Shown here: positions 13,821 to 20,947 of the stretch, in pieces
Numbering within the stretch: position 1 is the stretch's first letter
How the letters are laid out: each line of letters begins with the position of its first letter
From: Candidatus Sumerlaeota bacterium
GTDB taxonomy: Bacteria > Sumerlaeota > Sumerlaeia > JADFCT01
Assembly: GCA_026398575.1 (NCBI GenBank)
Contig: JAPLSP010000665.1
Location: 1 to 20,988, forward strand
DNA: 20,988 bases
Reading direction: 5' to 3'
The notes under the pieces: generated by a model
Databases searched by the model: none
What the model was told of the DNA's origin: nothing
The model's input: the letters and a program-made list of their open reading frames with translations, nothing else
Program-made: the position numbers and the translations under genes

Positions 13821-14834
13821 CTATCCTTTCTTCACAACCGCTTCGCGCTCCAGACCAAGCGTGCGCTTGTTCACGGCGCCGGGATCGTCGTTTTCGGGCA
13901 GGGCTTCTTTCCAATAGACGTCCGCCACGGGCTTGAAGAGGTTCAGTATCTGGGCGAGCAGGACGGGATCGGGCGCCGTTCCGGCGACCTTGACGTTGGT
14001 ATCCACGTGGCGCGTCTTGCTCATGCCGACGAGCGTGACGGCGACGTCCTTATGAGCGAGCGCGAACTGCATTGCCAGGTCGGCGATGTCCACGCCCTGC
14101 GCGCTGCAAAGGCAGGCTGCTTGCGCCGCCGCGTCAATCACGCGCTGCGGCGCGGGGTGCCAGTCGGGAGCGCCTTTTTCCGTCAGGACGCGCATGTGCA
14201 GCGGCGAGGCGTTGATGAGGCCGACGCCTTTCTTGCGCGCAACCGGGGTCAGAAAACGATCCATCGTCATGTCCAGCAAGTTGTAGCGGCAATAGGTGAG
14301 CACCGTATCCACCGGCTGCGTTTCGGCCAGCGCGGCCAGCGGCGTCAGAGGATAGCCGGTGATGCCGACGAAGCGCGTCTTGCCTTGTTCGCGCAGCTTG
14401 TAGAGCGCGGGGAGAGTTTCATTGACGATTTGCGCGCGGGGGGCATATTCGACGTCGTGAATCTGCAGGATGTCCACGTGATCGGTCCGCAGGCGCCGCA
14501 GACTTTCATCAATCGAAGCCATGACGCGCTTGGCCGAATAATCGAATCCGCCTTCCTCCGGCGTGATTCCATAACGGCAGGCTTTGGTGGCGAGAATGAC
14601 CTTGTCGCGTTTGCCCTGGAGAAATTCGCCGAGACGCGTTTCCGCGAGCGTCCGTCCGTAGTAAGGCGCCACATCGAAATAATTGATGCCACAGTCAATG
14701 GCATAGTGGACGGCGCGACGGCCTTCCTCGGGATCAATGGCGCCAAATTCCGCGCCCAAGGGCGAAGCGCCAAACCCAACCACGGAAGCATTGAGCCCCG
14801 TCTTTCCCAGCTTGCGATAAATCATCTCCGGCAT
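13821..14834 (-). CDS. Aldo/keto reductase
   Basis: A 337-residue NAD(P)-dependent oxidoreductase of the AKR superfamily, probably cytoplasmic since no signal peptide is present. The start MPEMIYRKLG at 14834 is preferred because GGAG lies eight bases upstream; an ATG 18 bases further upstream lacks a ribosome site. The family tetrad is complete: Asp54 and Tyr59 in FDVAPYYG, Lys84 in ILATKACRYG and His126 in DILQIHDVEY. The N-terminus (LGKTGLNASVVGFGASPLG) and GQ-to-ITGYPLTPLAAL stretch fit the L-galactose/L-fucose dehydrogenase-like clade (D-threo-aldose 1-dehydrogenase group), which would suit oxidation of sugars released by the neighbouring hydrolases; this clade placement is inference. 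The closing strand VTLVGMSKTRHVDTNV contributes to cofactor binding. It is preceded by a long inverted repeat. Confidence 0.9.
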   Translation of the reverse strand: MPEMIYRKLGKTGLNASVVGFGASPLGAEFGAIDPEEGRRAVHYAIDCGINYFDVAPYYGRTLAETRLGEFLQGKRDKVILATKACRYGITPEEGGFDYSAKRVMASIDESLRRLRTDHVDILQIHDVEYAPRAQIVNETLPALYKLREQGKTRFVGITGYPLTPLAALAETQPVDTVLTYCRYNLLDMTMDRFLTPVARKKGVGLINASPLHMRVLTEKGAPDWHPAPQRVIDAAAQAACLCSAQGVDIADLAMQFALAHKDVAVTLVGMSKTRHVDTNVKVAGTAPDPVLLAQILNLFKPVADVYWKEALPENDDPGAVNKRTLGLEREAVVKKG

Positions 14835-14856
14835 ATCTTTGTCTCCAATCATTAGC

Positions 14857-14977
14857 GTAGGTCCCGGACGCCGGACGGGACTGACAGTTTACGTCATCAA
14901 GCCACAGCGTACATCAAGGGCTTTGCCGCCTTCAGAGCTCTGGCCGCCTTTAGTCCCGTCCGGCGTCCGGGACCTAC
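14857..14977. repeat. 26-bp perfect inverted repeat with 69-bp loop
   Basis: Arms at 14857-14882 and 14952-14977 are exact reverse complements (core GTCCCGGACGCCGGACGGGA). The loop holds no gene. The arms are themselves partly self-complementary (TCCCGGACGCCGG-type). It lies directly upstream of the aldo/keto reductase start and resembles dispersed REP/MITE-like elements. It could also block read-through from the upstream gene. Confidence 0.85.
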
Positions 14978-15122
14978 TGGCATAATTACTTTCTTGCTCC
15001 CATTTCGTTTGAGCGGGCCACCTTACTCCCAAAGCTGGCGCCGTTTCTGTCCGCATGAATCTACTCTTCCTGAATGAGGATATGCGATATACTTGTGAGA
15101 TCGTAATTTCAGATACGATTGC
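14978..15122. other. Intergenic spacer, nothing recognised
   Basis: The 145 bp between the inverted repeat and the stop of the large glycosidase-like gene show no gene, clear hairpin or promoter that I can support. Confidence 0.5.
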
Positions 15123-17762
15123 TTAACGCATCAGCTTCACCACGATATAGGGCGTTTCTTTTTCGAAATTCGGGTAGATCGTCCCGTTGCCTTGGGTATC
15201 CATCGCTTCGATCAGATACATGAAATCCCACTTGGGGTCAACCTGCTCGGCCGGGACGGTCGCCTGATATTGATTCTTCACGTCCGTCGGCGCCATCGGC
15301 AATGTTTCATAGTCCAGGCGCTGGTTGACGCCGCGATAGCGCAGACGAACCCATTTGACGCCGGAGGGATCCGAAACTTCGGCGGTGACGACGATGGGCT
15401 TTCCCGCCGGAGCGCTGGCGATGGGGCGATGCTTTATGATGGACGGCTCGATGTCATCCGAAGCGCCGATGGATACGATGGTCGGAGCCGCCGGCTTCAG
15501 GCTTTGCCGTTGCTTCTCCAAGTCCGCCAAGCCTTTCTCCAGCGCGGCGAGTTCGTCCTTCCAGTGTCCGCAAAGGTCCGCTCTGCGCGCGCCCATCATC
15601 AGGTCTTCGGCATATACGCCACCCGCCGCAGCCACGAGCTGCTTCCAGGCCTCAAGGGCGCTGCGCTCGCTGGCGATGGCGGCGTTGAGATATTTCGGGT
15701 CCTGCGCGCGCTTGAATAAATCGTAGCTGACGGCGGCGGGAATCCGGCGAGCGTGAAACAGCGCCAGATTGGCCAATATCCTCAGATCAACAATCGTCGA
15801 ATCGCGTTCCTTGCTCACACGGCTGCGATTGCCGGTCTCAACCGCATCTACTTCCCGGAGGATTTCATGGGCGGTCTGGGCGAACCAGCGACTGGTCTGA
15901 AGCGGGCGGACTTTCGCCGTTTCCTTTTTTTCGAGCAGATTCGCCGCTTCTTCGTCAAAGCTGGCGAAAATCTGGATATCGCTTCCCTCGGCTTTTGCGT
16001 ATGCGGGCAAGTCTCCCAGCCGTTGTTTCTCCGCCCAGCCGCGCGTCATTGGGAAATAACCGTAGGGATAGCACGAGGCGACGATGCGCGGCAAAATCCA
16101 ACTGGCCTTATGCAAAGCGTTCTCGATATGGGGCGCGGCTTCCTTGCCGAAGCGCAACTCGAATTCCTTCTGCCACACTTCCGGCGGCGTGTTGGGGTTA
16201 TAGCCCATCCGCCCGAATACCTGGAAGAAATGCCAGTACCGCTCGAACTCGTAATCGTAGTAGCGGTATTGCGGCGTCAGCAGATCGAAGGGTTTCATGT
16301 CATGCGGCTGCGCTTCCATCTTGGTCGCCAGCGGCTCGTTCACCTCATAGCCGTCGCCGCCATAAAGGTGGCTGCTCTCGGCGAAGCGGCGCGCGAATTC
16401 GGGATCGCCCCAGAGCAGGACGCGTGACGTTCCGCCGTTCCAGAGACGCCAGTGCATGTTGTATCGCTGCGGATAGCGCAGAAGATCGGCGTAGCTGTGG
16501 CGGCGATCGTTTTGATTTTGCTTGTTGATATGCGTCGGATGAAAGGGCAGGCCCATCTGCTCCATCCAATACTTGGTTGTGATCCTGAGATTGACGCCCA
16601 TATTCAGGCCATCTTCGATTACGCTATCGGGGAGGCCTTTTGCGCGCGCGTCGAAGCGGATTTTCGGGCCGTTGGTTTTCACGACCTGGAAGATATTTTT
16701 CCAAAAATCTTCCTGCTCGCCTTTCTTGAGGCCCGATTCATCGTGCATCCGGAACTGGAGCGCATTCACATCGGGAACGAGATGGATGAATTTGGCCAGC
16801 GCGGCTTTTGTGTAAGCCGTGAGATTTTTCTCCGTCACGCCCCAGACAAGGCCGGGCGTTTCTTTTTTCGTGAAGTCATTCGCTCCGGGCACGCCGCCGC
16901 CCTGAACGCCGCCGCGATAGATATGGTCCCAGATGCCGAGCGTTACATTGATCCCGCGATCATGCGCCATTCGGATCAGGCGGTTCAGCGCATCGAGGTT
17001 GCGCTTTTGCTCCCCGGCGGTGATTCCCACCATGCGCACGTCAGGGAATTCATCCGTGTCGAAGAAGTAGGGATACGGCGGCGCCAGGAAGCCGCCGTTT
17101 TCATAGCCGAAGATCACCACGAAGGAGTTGAAACGATTTTGCGCCAGCATGTCGAGGTAGCGCGACCAATACTTCTCATCATAGAAGCGGCTTTCCCAAT
17201 AGGCGCGATTCATCGTGTAGAGCGACAGGGCGCGCTCGGAGACGGCGGGCTTCTCCGTAGCGTCCTTGACTTCGCTCAAAGGTTTGCCGGATTCGGCGCT
17301 CCATCCGATGCGGTCCACCACGTCCAGCTCGGCATACATCAACCCGCGCGCGTCCGAGCCGCAGATCAGCAACGCAGATTTGTCGCGCCATTGCGTGTGG
17401 CGGATAACCAGCGCTTCCGGTCCGGCGGGCGCGGGGATATTGCCCGCCTTCAGCAATTGCGCCGCCGCGCCGGAATTTGGCGGCGCCGCCGCTGAATCAG
17501 ACGTCACGCCGCAAACGATCAGCGTTGCCCCTTTCGCCGCTTCGAGAGATTCTGTTTGCTCAAACGCGACTGCCTTTTCGCGAAGCGCGGCCATGAGCTT
17601 GTTCATTCCATACGCAGCGGGAGGCGCGGGATTGCGATCCATTACGATGGTGATCGCGGGATCGGCAGCCAGAGCGCATGATCCGATGAGCGCGACCGGC
17701 GCCACAATCAGCAAGCCCGCCAATACCGGAATCCACGGCAGTGATGAATCTTTTCGTTTCAT
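15123..17762 (-). CDS. Large secreted TIM-barrel glycosidase-like protein with GH20/GH67-type N-domain
   Basis: An 879-residue exported protein. The start MKRKDSSLPW at 17762 has GAGG six bases upstream; an ATG four codons earlier is a weaker option. The signal segment ends IGSCALA, so it is either a signal-peptidase-I protein or a lipoprotein with an atypical lipobox at the Cys. Residues ~35-165 form an alpha/beta domain (ATLIVCGVTSDS, ALLICGSDARGLMYAELDVVDRIGW) like the non-catalytic N-domain of GH20 and GH67 enzymes. Residues ~170-560 look like a TIM barrel: RALSLYTMNRAYWESRF, FNSFVVIFGYENGGF, RGINVTLGIWDHIYRGG, ALQFRMHDESGLKKGEQ, NMHWRLWNGGTSRVLLWGD. A helical region (~600-755) and a C-terminal Ig-like domain (~785-879, GKPIVVTAEVSDPSGVKWVR) follow. 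HDES and E-rich strand ends offer candidate acids. I do not recognise a numbered GH family. Confidence 0.78.
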   Translation of the reverse strand: MKRKDSSLPWIPVLAGLLIVAPVALIGSCALAADPAITIVMDRNPAPPAAYGMNKLMAALREKAVAFEQTESLEAAKGATLIVCGVTSDSAAAPPNSGAAAQLLKAGNIPAPAGPEALVIRHTQWRDKSALLICGSDARGLMYAELDVVDRIGWSAESGKPLSEVKDATEKPAVSERALSLYTMNRAYWESRFYDEKYWSRYLDMLAQNRFNSFVVIFGYENGGFLAPPYPYFFDTDEFPDVRMVGITAGEQKRNLDALNRLIRMAHDRGINVTLGIWDHIYRGGVQGGGVPGANDFTKKETPGLVWGVTEKNLTAYTKAALAKFIHLVPDVNALQFRMHDESGLKKGEQEDFWKNIFQVVKTNGPKIRFDARAKGLPDSVIEDGLNMGVNLRITTKYWMEQMGLPFHPTHINKQNQNDRRHSYADLLRYPQRYNMHWRLWNGGTSRVLLWGDPEFARRFAESSHLYGGDGYEVNEPLATKMEAQPHDMKPFDLLTPQYRYYDYEFERYWHFFQVFGRMGYNPNTPPEVWQKEFELRFGKEAAPHIENALHKASWILPRIVASCYPYGYFPMTRGWAEKQRLGDLPAYAKAEGSDIQIFASFDEEAANLLEKKETAKVRPLQTSRWFAQTAHEILREVDAVETGNRSRVSKERDSTIVDLRILANLALFHARRIPAAVSYDLFKRAQDPKYLNAAIASERSALEAWKQLVAAAGGVYAEDLMMGARRADLCGHWKDELAALEKGLADLEKQRQSLKPAAPTIVSIGASDDIEPSIIKHRPIASAPAGKPIVVTAEVSDPSGVKWVRLRYRGVNQRLDYETLPMAPTDVKNQYQATVPAEQVDPKWDFMYLIEAMDTQGNGTIYPNFEKETPYIVVKLMR

Positions 17763-17826
17763 ATCGAGCCTCATAGATGATCCAGATTGTGGGTATGGGC
17801 ATCTGCAACAACGCGCATGCGAGCGA

Positions 17827-18026
17827 TGTCCCGGAGGGACATTTGATAATAGCCCACCGATTCATCGGTGGGTGGAGGCGCATAAATTATTTGAGTCCCG
17901 GAGGGACGGCTGGATTCTGCGCTTTGAAGGTTCGCCGTCAACCGTCCCTCCGGGACTGAAAATTTCAGCCAATCCGCCGACCCACCGTTGAAAACGGTGG
18001 GCTATTATCAATCATCCCTCCGGGAT
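17827..18026. repeat. Two facing copies of a ~90-bp palindromic (REP-like) element
   Basis: The left copy (17827-17913) reads GTCCCGGAGGGAC, then GATAATAGCCCACCG with its hairpin partner CGGTGGG, then GAGTCCCGGAGGGACGG. The right copy (about 17934-18026), on the opposite strand, has the same order: ATCCCGGAGGGAT, GATAATAGCCCACCG/CGGTGGG, CAGTCCCGGAGGGACGG. Each copy has three short palindromes. The pair lies between the GH10 gene and the large glycosidase gene. This is the architecture of RAYT-mobilised REP doublets, but no RAYT gene is visible here. Confidence 0.85.
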
Positions 18027-18124
18027 GAGCAGGACGCCGCCGCTTCAATATTGCCAGGCCTCCAACTTGTCATTGTTTGCTCACTTCTATAGCGCAAACG
18101 CCCGCGCGATTAATATTCTATCCA

Positions 18125-19297
18125 TCACTTGCTCTGTCCTGCTTCGATGACGGCGAAGAACGCCGGCTTGGGCTGGCATTGGCGGTCGAAAAGCAGCGCG
18201 TGATTCGTCCTGCCTTTCGTTGGCCAATTATTCAGCCAACTGCGGCCATCATTGAGCCCCCAGAACGTCACGCGCGAAATCTTGTCCGCGTGTTTGCGCA
18301 GGAGACGGAAGAGATCGCCGTATTGGCTTGCCTGATCGGCCAGCGTTTTGGGCGGACAGACGCGCGGGCCGCTGTCGCCGCCTTTGCCGCCGGCCTCCGT
18401 TTGCGAGACGTCGGCGCCTTCGCGTTTGCGCCCGAGCACGTCCACGTCCAGCTCCGTGATCATCACCTTCACGCCAAGTTTGCTGAACTCGAGGATCGAG
18501 TCCTCGATGTTCTTGAGCGGAATCCTGTCCAACTGCCAGTGCCCTTGAATGCCGACGCCGTCAACCTTCAGGCCTTTCGATTTGAGCGCCTTGATCAGTT
18601 GCAGCGTCTTCTGGCGCTTGGCGGGATTTTCGATGGCGTAGTCGTTGTAATAAAGCTCGGCGTTGGGATCGGCTTCGCGCGCGAACTCGAACGCCTTCTC
18701 GATGAAATCCTCGCCGATGGTTTTCTTCCATTTGCTGTCGCGCAGATAACCCTTGCCGTCATCAATCGCCTCGTTCACAACGTCCCAGCTGAAGATCTTT
18801 CCCTTGTATCGCCCCGCAACGGCTTGGATGTGCGTTTTCATGCGTTTAAGGACAAGCTCGCGGTCCGCCTGTTTGCCGCCGTCCAGAAACATCCACTCGG
18901 GGCACTGAGAATGCCAGACCAGACAATGCGCGGTGACTTTCATATTGGCGCCTTGCGCGAAGGCGACCAGCGCGTCGGCCTGCTCGAATCTGAAGACGCC
19001 TTCCGAAGGCTGGATGGACTGCGGCTTCATGCAGTTCTCGGGCGTGACCGCGTTGAAGTGCGTTCGGATCAAGATCAACTCCTCCGGCTTGTAGGCGCCC
19101 GGCAGCATCCCGCCCAGCGCGGCGCCGATGAGGAATTGATCCTGGAAAGCGGTCTTCAAAGGCGTTACAGATGGCGGCATGGATGGCATCACAGGCTTGT
19201 CCTCCCCGGCGGCTGCGAGACAAATGGCGGCGCAAAAAATCACCAAAAGGCACGGCGGGATACAGGATCTTTGGGGGCGGTTCAGAAGAGTGGTCAT
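18125..19297 (-). CDS. GH10 endo-1,4-beta-xylanase
   Basis: A 390-residue exported xylanase that would cleave internal beta-1,4-xylosidic bonds by retention. A signal peptide (to ~30) leads to a single GH10 (beta/alpha)8 domain. Hallmarks are FNAVTPENCMKP (~81), TAHCLVWHSQCPEW with His129, the acid/base in SWDVVNEAIDD (Glu176), LYYNDYAIEN, GVGIQGHW with His253, the nucleophile in MITELDVDVLG (Glu282) and VTFWGLNDGRSWL. A short insert (~291-314) rich in Gly, Lys and Asp (KREGADVSQTEAGGKGGD) is typical of this clade and lies on a loop after the nucleophile strand. No carbohydrate-binding module is attached. The start at 19297 has an AAGGAAAG about ten bases upstream. This is the most confident functional call in the window. 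Confidence 0.96.
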   Translation of the reverse strand: MTTLLNRPQRSCIPPCLLVIFCAAICLAAAGEDKPVMPSMPPSVTPLKTAFQDQFLIGAALGGMLPGAYKPEELILIRTHFNAVTPENCMKPQSIQPSEGVFRFEQADALVAFAQGANMKVTAHCLVWHSQCPEWMFLDGGKQADRELVLKRMKTHIQAVAGRYKGKIFSWDVVNEAIDDGKGYLRDSKWKKTIGEDFIEKAFEFAREADPNAELYYNDYAIENPAKRQKTLQLIKALKSKGLKVDGVGIQGHWQLDRIPLKNIEDSILEFSKLGVKVMITELDVDVLGRKREGADVSQTEAGGKGGDSGPRVCPPKTLADQASQYGDLFRLLRKHADKISRVTFWGLNDGRSWLNNWPTKGRTNHALLFDRQCQPKPAFFAVIEAGQSK

Positions 19298-19457
19298 TGC
19301 AGTGGGGCTTTCCTTCGCTCAGGAATTCAAAAAAGCAAGTATGTATTCGCGCGGGCCATCCGCGCAATCCAAAAGCGGCGCGGTCAAACTGGGTAAACTA
19401 GGTAGGAAGTTAGGCCATTATCATGCGGCGAACGACAACATGTTGTTGTTCATTGCC

Positions 19458-19520
19458 ATCCGTGCTATCCGCGAAATCCGTGGTTGAAAATTAACCACGG
19501 ATTTCGCGGATAACGCGGAT
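19458..19520. repeat. 28-bp-arm palindrome with 7-bp loop
   Basis: Arms 19466-19485 and 19493-19512 are perfect complements over 20 bp (core ATCCGCGAAATCCGTGGTT) and extend to 28 bp with two mismatches. The loop is GAAAATT. The 'ACCACGGATTTCGCGGAT' phrase is a common dispersed intergenic repeat in Verrucomicrobia- and Planctomycetes-like genomes. It sits at the broken 3' end of the URO-D-like fragment. Confidence 0.88.
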
Positions 19521-19546
19521 GTCGCGCCGCGAAGCAGCATATTTTT

Positions 19547-19951
19547 GCAGGGACGGACGTGCCCAGGATTGAAATCCTTCGCCGTCAATTCGCCGCTTCC
19601 GGGGCCGCCCGATCCCACGCGGACGTTGTTGTTGTTCAGCGAAAGCAGGTTGAGCTGTTCCCATTGATCCAGCCGCGCCAGAGTGGCGGTGACCAGCCGG
19701 TCCATGGCATGATGCATCAGCTCGGGCCGCATCGCCAAGTCCATCATCGCCTCCTGGACGCCCCACCACTGGATCAGCGCGTCCCACGGCGCAAACCAGG
19801 CGCCGGGAACGCCGCGCATTTCGATCCGCAGCAGATCGCCGAAGACGCCCGTCAGCAATTCATGCCGCCGTTGCGATTCGGCTTCGTCGTGGGTGATGAC
19901 GGGAACGCGTATCTTGTCCAAATCCTTTTCATTCTGAATTTGGGGATGGAA
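19547..19951 (-). pseudogene. Uroporphyrinogen-decarboxylase-like (URO-D/MtbA-type) gene fragment
   Basis: About 135 codons from the middle of a URO-D superfamily protein of the kind abundant in saccharolytic Planctomycetes-like genomes, where the role is thought to be methyl transfer or is unknown, not haem synthesis. Readable parts are FHPQIQNEKDLDKIRVPV, DEAESQRRHELLTGVFGDLL, GAWFAPWDALIQWWGVQEAM, then MMDLAMRPELMHHAMDRLV, ending NLLSLNNNNVRVGSGGPG and AKDFNPGHVRPC. Family members continue past HVRPC with a 'W.C.' core and ~100 more residues; here the frame instead enters the palindrome at 19458-19520. At the 5' side a TAG (19952-19954) precedes FHPQ, perhaps a mutated Trp codon. Both ends therefore look destroyed by repeat elements. 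The fragment has no ribosome site. Confidence 0.7.
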
Positions 19952-19988
19952 CTACCGCAAGACTTTGCGCGCGAGATTGTATTTAATC

Positions 19989-20160
19989 ACCTGTCCCCGA
20001 ATGGCGCTAACTTATCAACTAATAGCAAGCATGGCACGGGCATCTTGCCCGTGTTTCATGCGATTTCATGGGCAGGATGTCTATGCCACAACGCTTAAGT
20101 TAGCGCCATTCTCACCTGTCCCCGAAATTATAATAGTTAAATAACCTGTCCCTGAATTAT
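19989..20160. repeat. Nested dispersed repeats with ACCTGTCCCCGAA direct repeats
   Basis: ACCTGTCCCCGAA occurs at 19989-20001 and 20114-20126, with a variant at 20144 onward. Between them a 15-bp perfect inverted repeat (AATGGCGCTAACTTA at 20000-20014, complement at 20096-20110) encloses a second hairpin element (CACGGGCATCTTGCCCGTG, 20036-20054). The segment has no gene. It looks like one palindromic element carrying another. Confidence 0.82.
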
Positions 20161-20232
20161 CCTGAATTACAATTCCGCGGGATTTTTAGGGACAATGCAT
20201 AGATCTCAAATTATTTTGGAAAGCAGTGAAGG

Positions 20233-20598
20233 TCAATATAGAATTGTAATAGGATTTTCTTTTGTTCCAAACCAAAATCTCTCACAATATATATGATCTT
20301 CTTCTTTGATTGAGACTCTTAGTGTTGAATCGTCATCAAATTTAAGCATAAGACAATCTCCTTCGAATATTTGAGCGAAATTTACTTTACGAAAGATTCG
20401 TTTGCAGAGCTCATCACGGTACCCTGGAGTCATAATGTCGAAAATCTGCCCCTTATATTCAATAATCGGATCATTAATGGCCGTGATATTGCAATCATCA
20501 AAAACAAGGCGAATGTAGTCGCAAACAAAAACCACTGAATTTAGTTCTTGGCCTACAATACAGCTAAGTACTTGATTTTGAAGATCGATATTTGCCAT
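20233..20598 (-). CDS. Immunity-type hypothetical protein downstream of a toxin tail
   Basis: A 121-residue acidic cytoplasmic protein in strongly AT-rich DNA. The start MANIDLQN at 20598 has GAAGG eight bases upstream and is preferred over the longer frame to 20634. Readable features are GQELNSVVFVCDYIRLVFDDC, then PIIEYKGQIFDIMTPGYRDELC and a strand pair LMLKFDDDSTLRVSIKE. The layout (short, acidic, 'LxFDDxxL' strands) resembles immunity proteins of polymorphic toxin systems. The ATG lies 17 bases after the stop of a toxin-like tail on the same strand, the classic toxin-immunity spacing. With the toxin broken, this would be an orphan immunity gene. I cannot name the Imm family. Confidence 0.65.
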   Translation of the reverse strand: MANIDLQNQVLSCIVGQELNSVVFVCDYIRLVFDDCNITAINDPIIEYKGQIFDIMTPGYRDELCKRIFRKVNFAQIFEGDCLMLKFDDDSTLRVSIKEEDHIYCERFWFGTKENPITILY

Positions 20599-20730
20599 AA
20601 TTATAGCCTTCATCATTATTGTGGGATATGCCATATTGGTGAACTTTTTGGTATCGGTTTGCCAGTAATTGGATCAAGTGGTTCCCAGCTGCCGTCGGGC
20701 AAAGTTCTTCCATAGTTTACATAAGGGAAA

Positions 20731-20848
20731 TAATTCGGGGATAATTCGGGGACAGGTTATTTAACTCTCATTATATCGGAGACAGGTTATTTTATTGTAG
20801 CCATAATGGGAGAGTTAAATAACCCGTCCCCGAATTATCCCCGAATTA
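20731..20848. repeat. 118-bp palindromic element, 39-bp arms, inserted in toxin remnant
   Basis: Arms 20731-20769 and 20810-20848 are reverse complements at 38 of 39 positions, with a 40-bp loop. The arms carry two tandem TAATTCGGGG-type units and ACAGGTTATTTAACTCTC, the same vocabulary as the ACCTGTCCCCGAA repeats at 19989-20160. The loop holds another degenerate GAGACAGGTTATTTTA. Confidence 0.9.
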
Positions 20849-20877
20849 GGTATGCCTTTAGCCGCCTGAAGTAGGTG

Positions 20878-20894
20878 ATGAAAATAATTTTCAT
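20878..20894. repeat. 17-bp AT-rich palindrome
   Basis: ATGAAAATAATTTTCAT is symmetric about 20886. It lies within the 5' piece of the toxin remnant and may be chance in AT-rich coding DNA. Confidence 0.4.
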
Positions 20895-20947
20895 AAACCC
20901 GAAAATTTAACTATTGTGACGTGAGGCCTTTATGTAATGTCCGTCTC

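Larger units (their letters stand above)
20616..20910 (-). pseudogene. Polymorphic-toxin C-terminal remnant split by a palindromic element
   Basis: Two pieces of one frame flank a 118-bp palindrome. The 5' piece (20849-20910) reads LNFRVYENYFHHLLQAAKGI and the 3' piece (20616-20730) reads PYVNYGRTLPDGSWEPLDP, ITGKPIPKSSPIWHIPQ, then TAA. They lie in different frames now. Joining base 20849 to 20730 restores one frame, with ...AAKGIP-FPYVNYGRT... across the join. The 'DGSWEPLDPxTGKPIP' and 'WHIP' ending is characteristic of C-terminal toxin tips of RHS or similar polymorphic toxins. An in-frame TAG (20911-20913) ends homology upstream, so the toxin body is gone. The toxin family is not identified. 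Confidence 0.6.

Noticed and set aside
18077..19396. Long plus-strand open frame of about 440 codons opposite the xylanase
   Set aside because: It is antisense to a GH10 gene with complete catalytic motifs, lacks a ribosome site and shows no domain. GC-rich codon structure explains the open frame.
19547..19951. Haem-biosynthesis uroporphyrinogen decarboxylase
   Set aside because: The fragment's motifs match the URO-D-like group common in saccharolytic genomes, not HemE, and the gene is broken at both ends.
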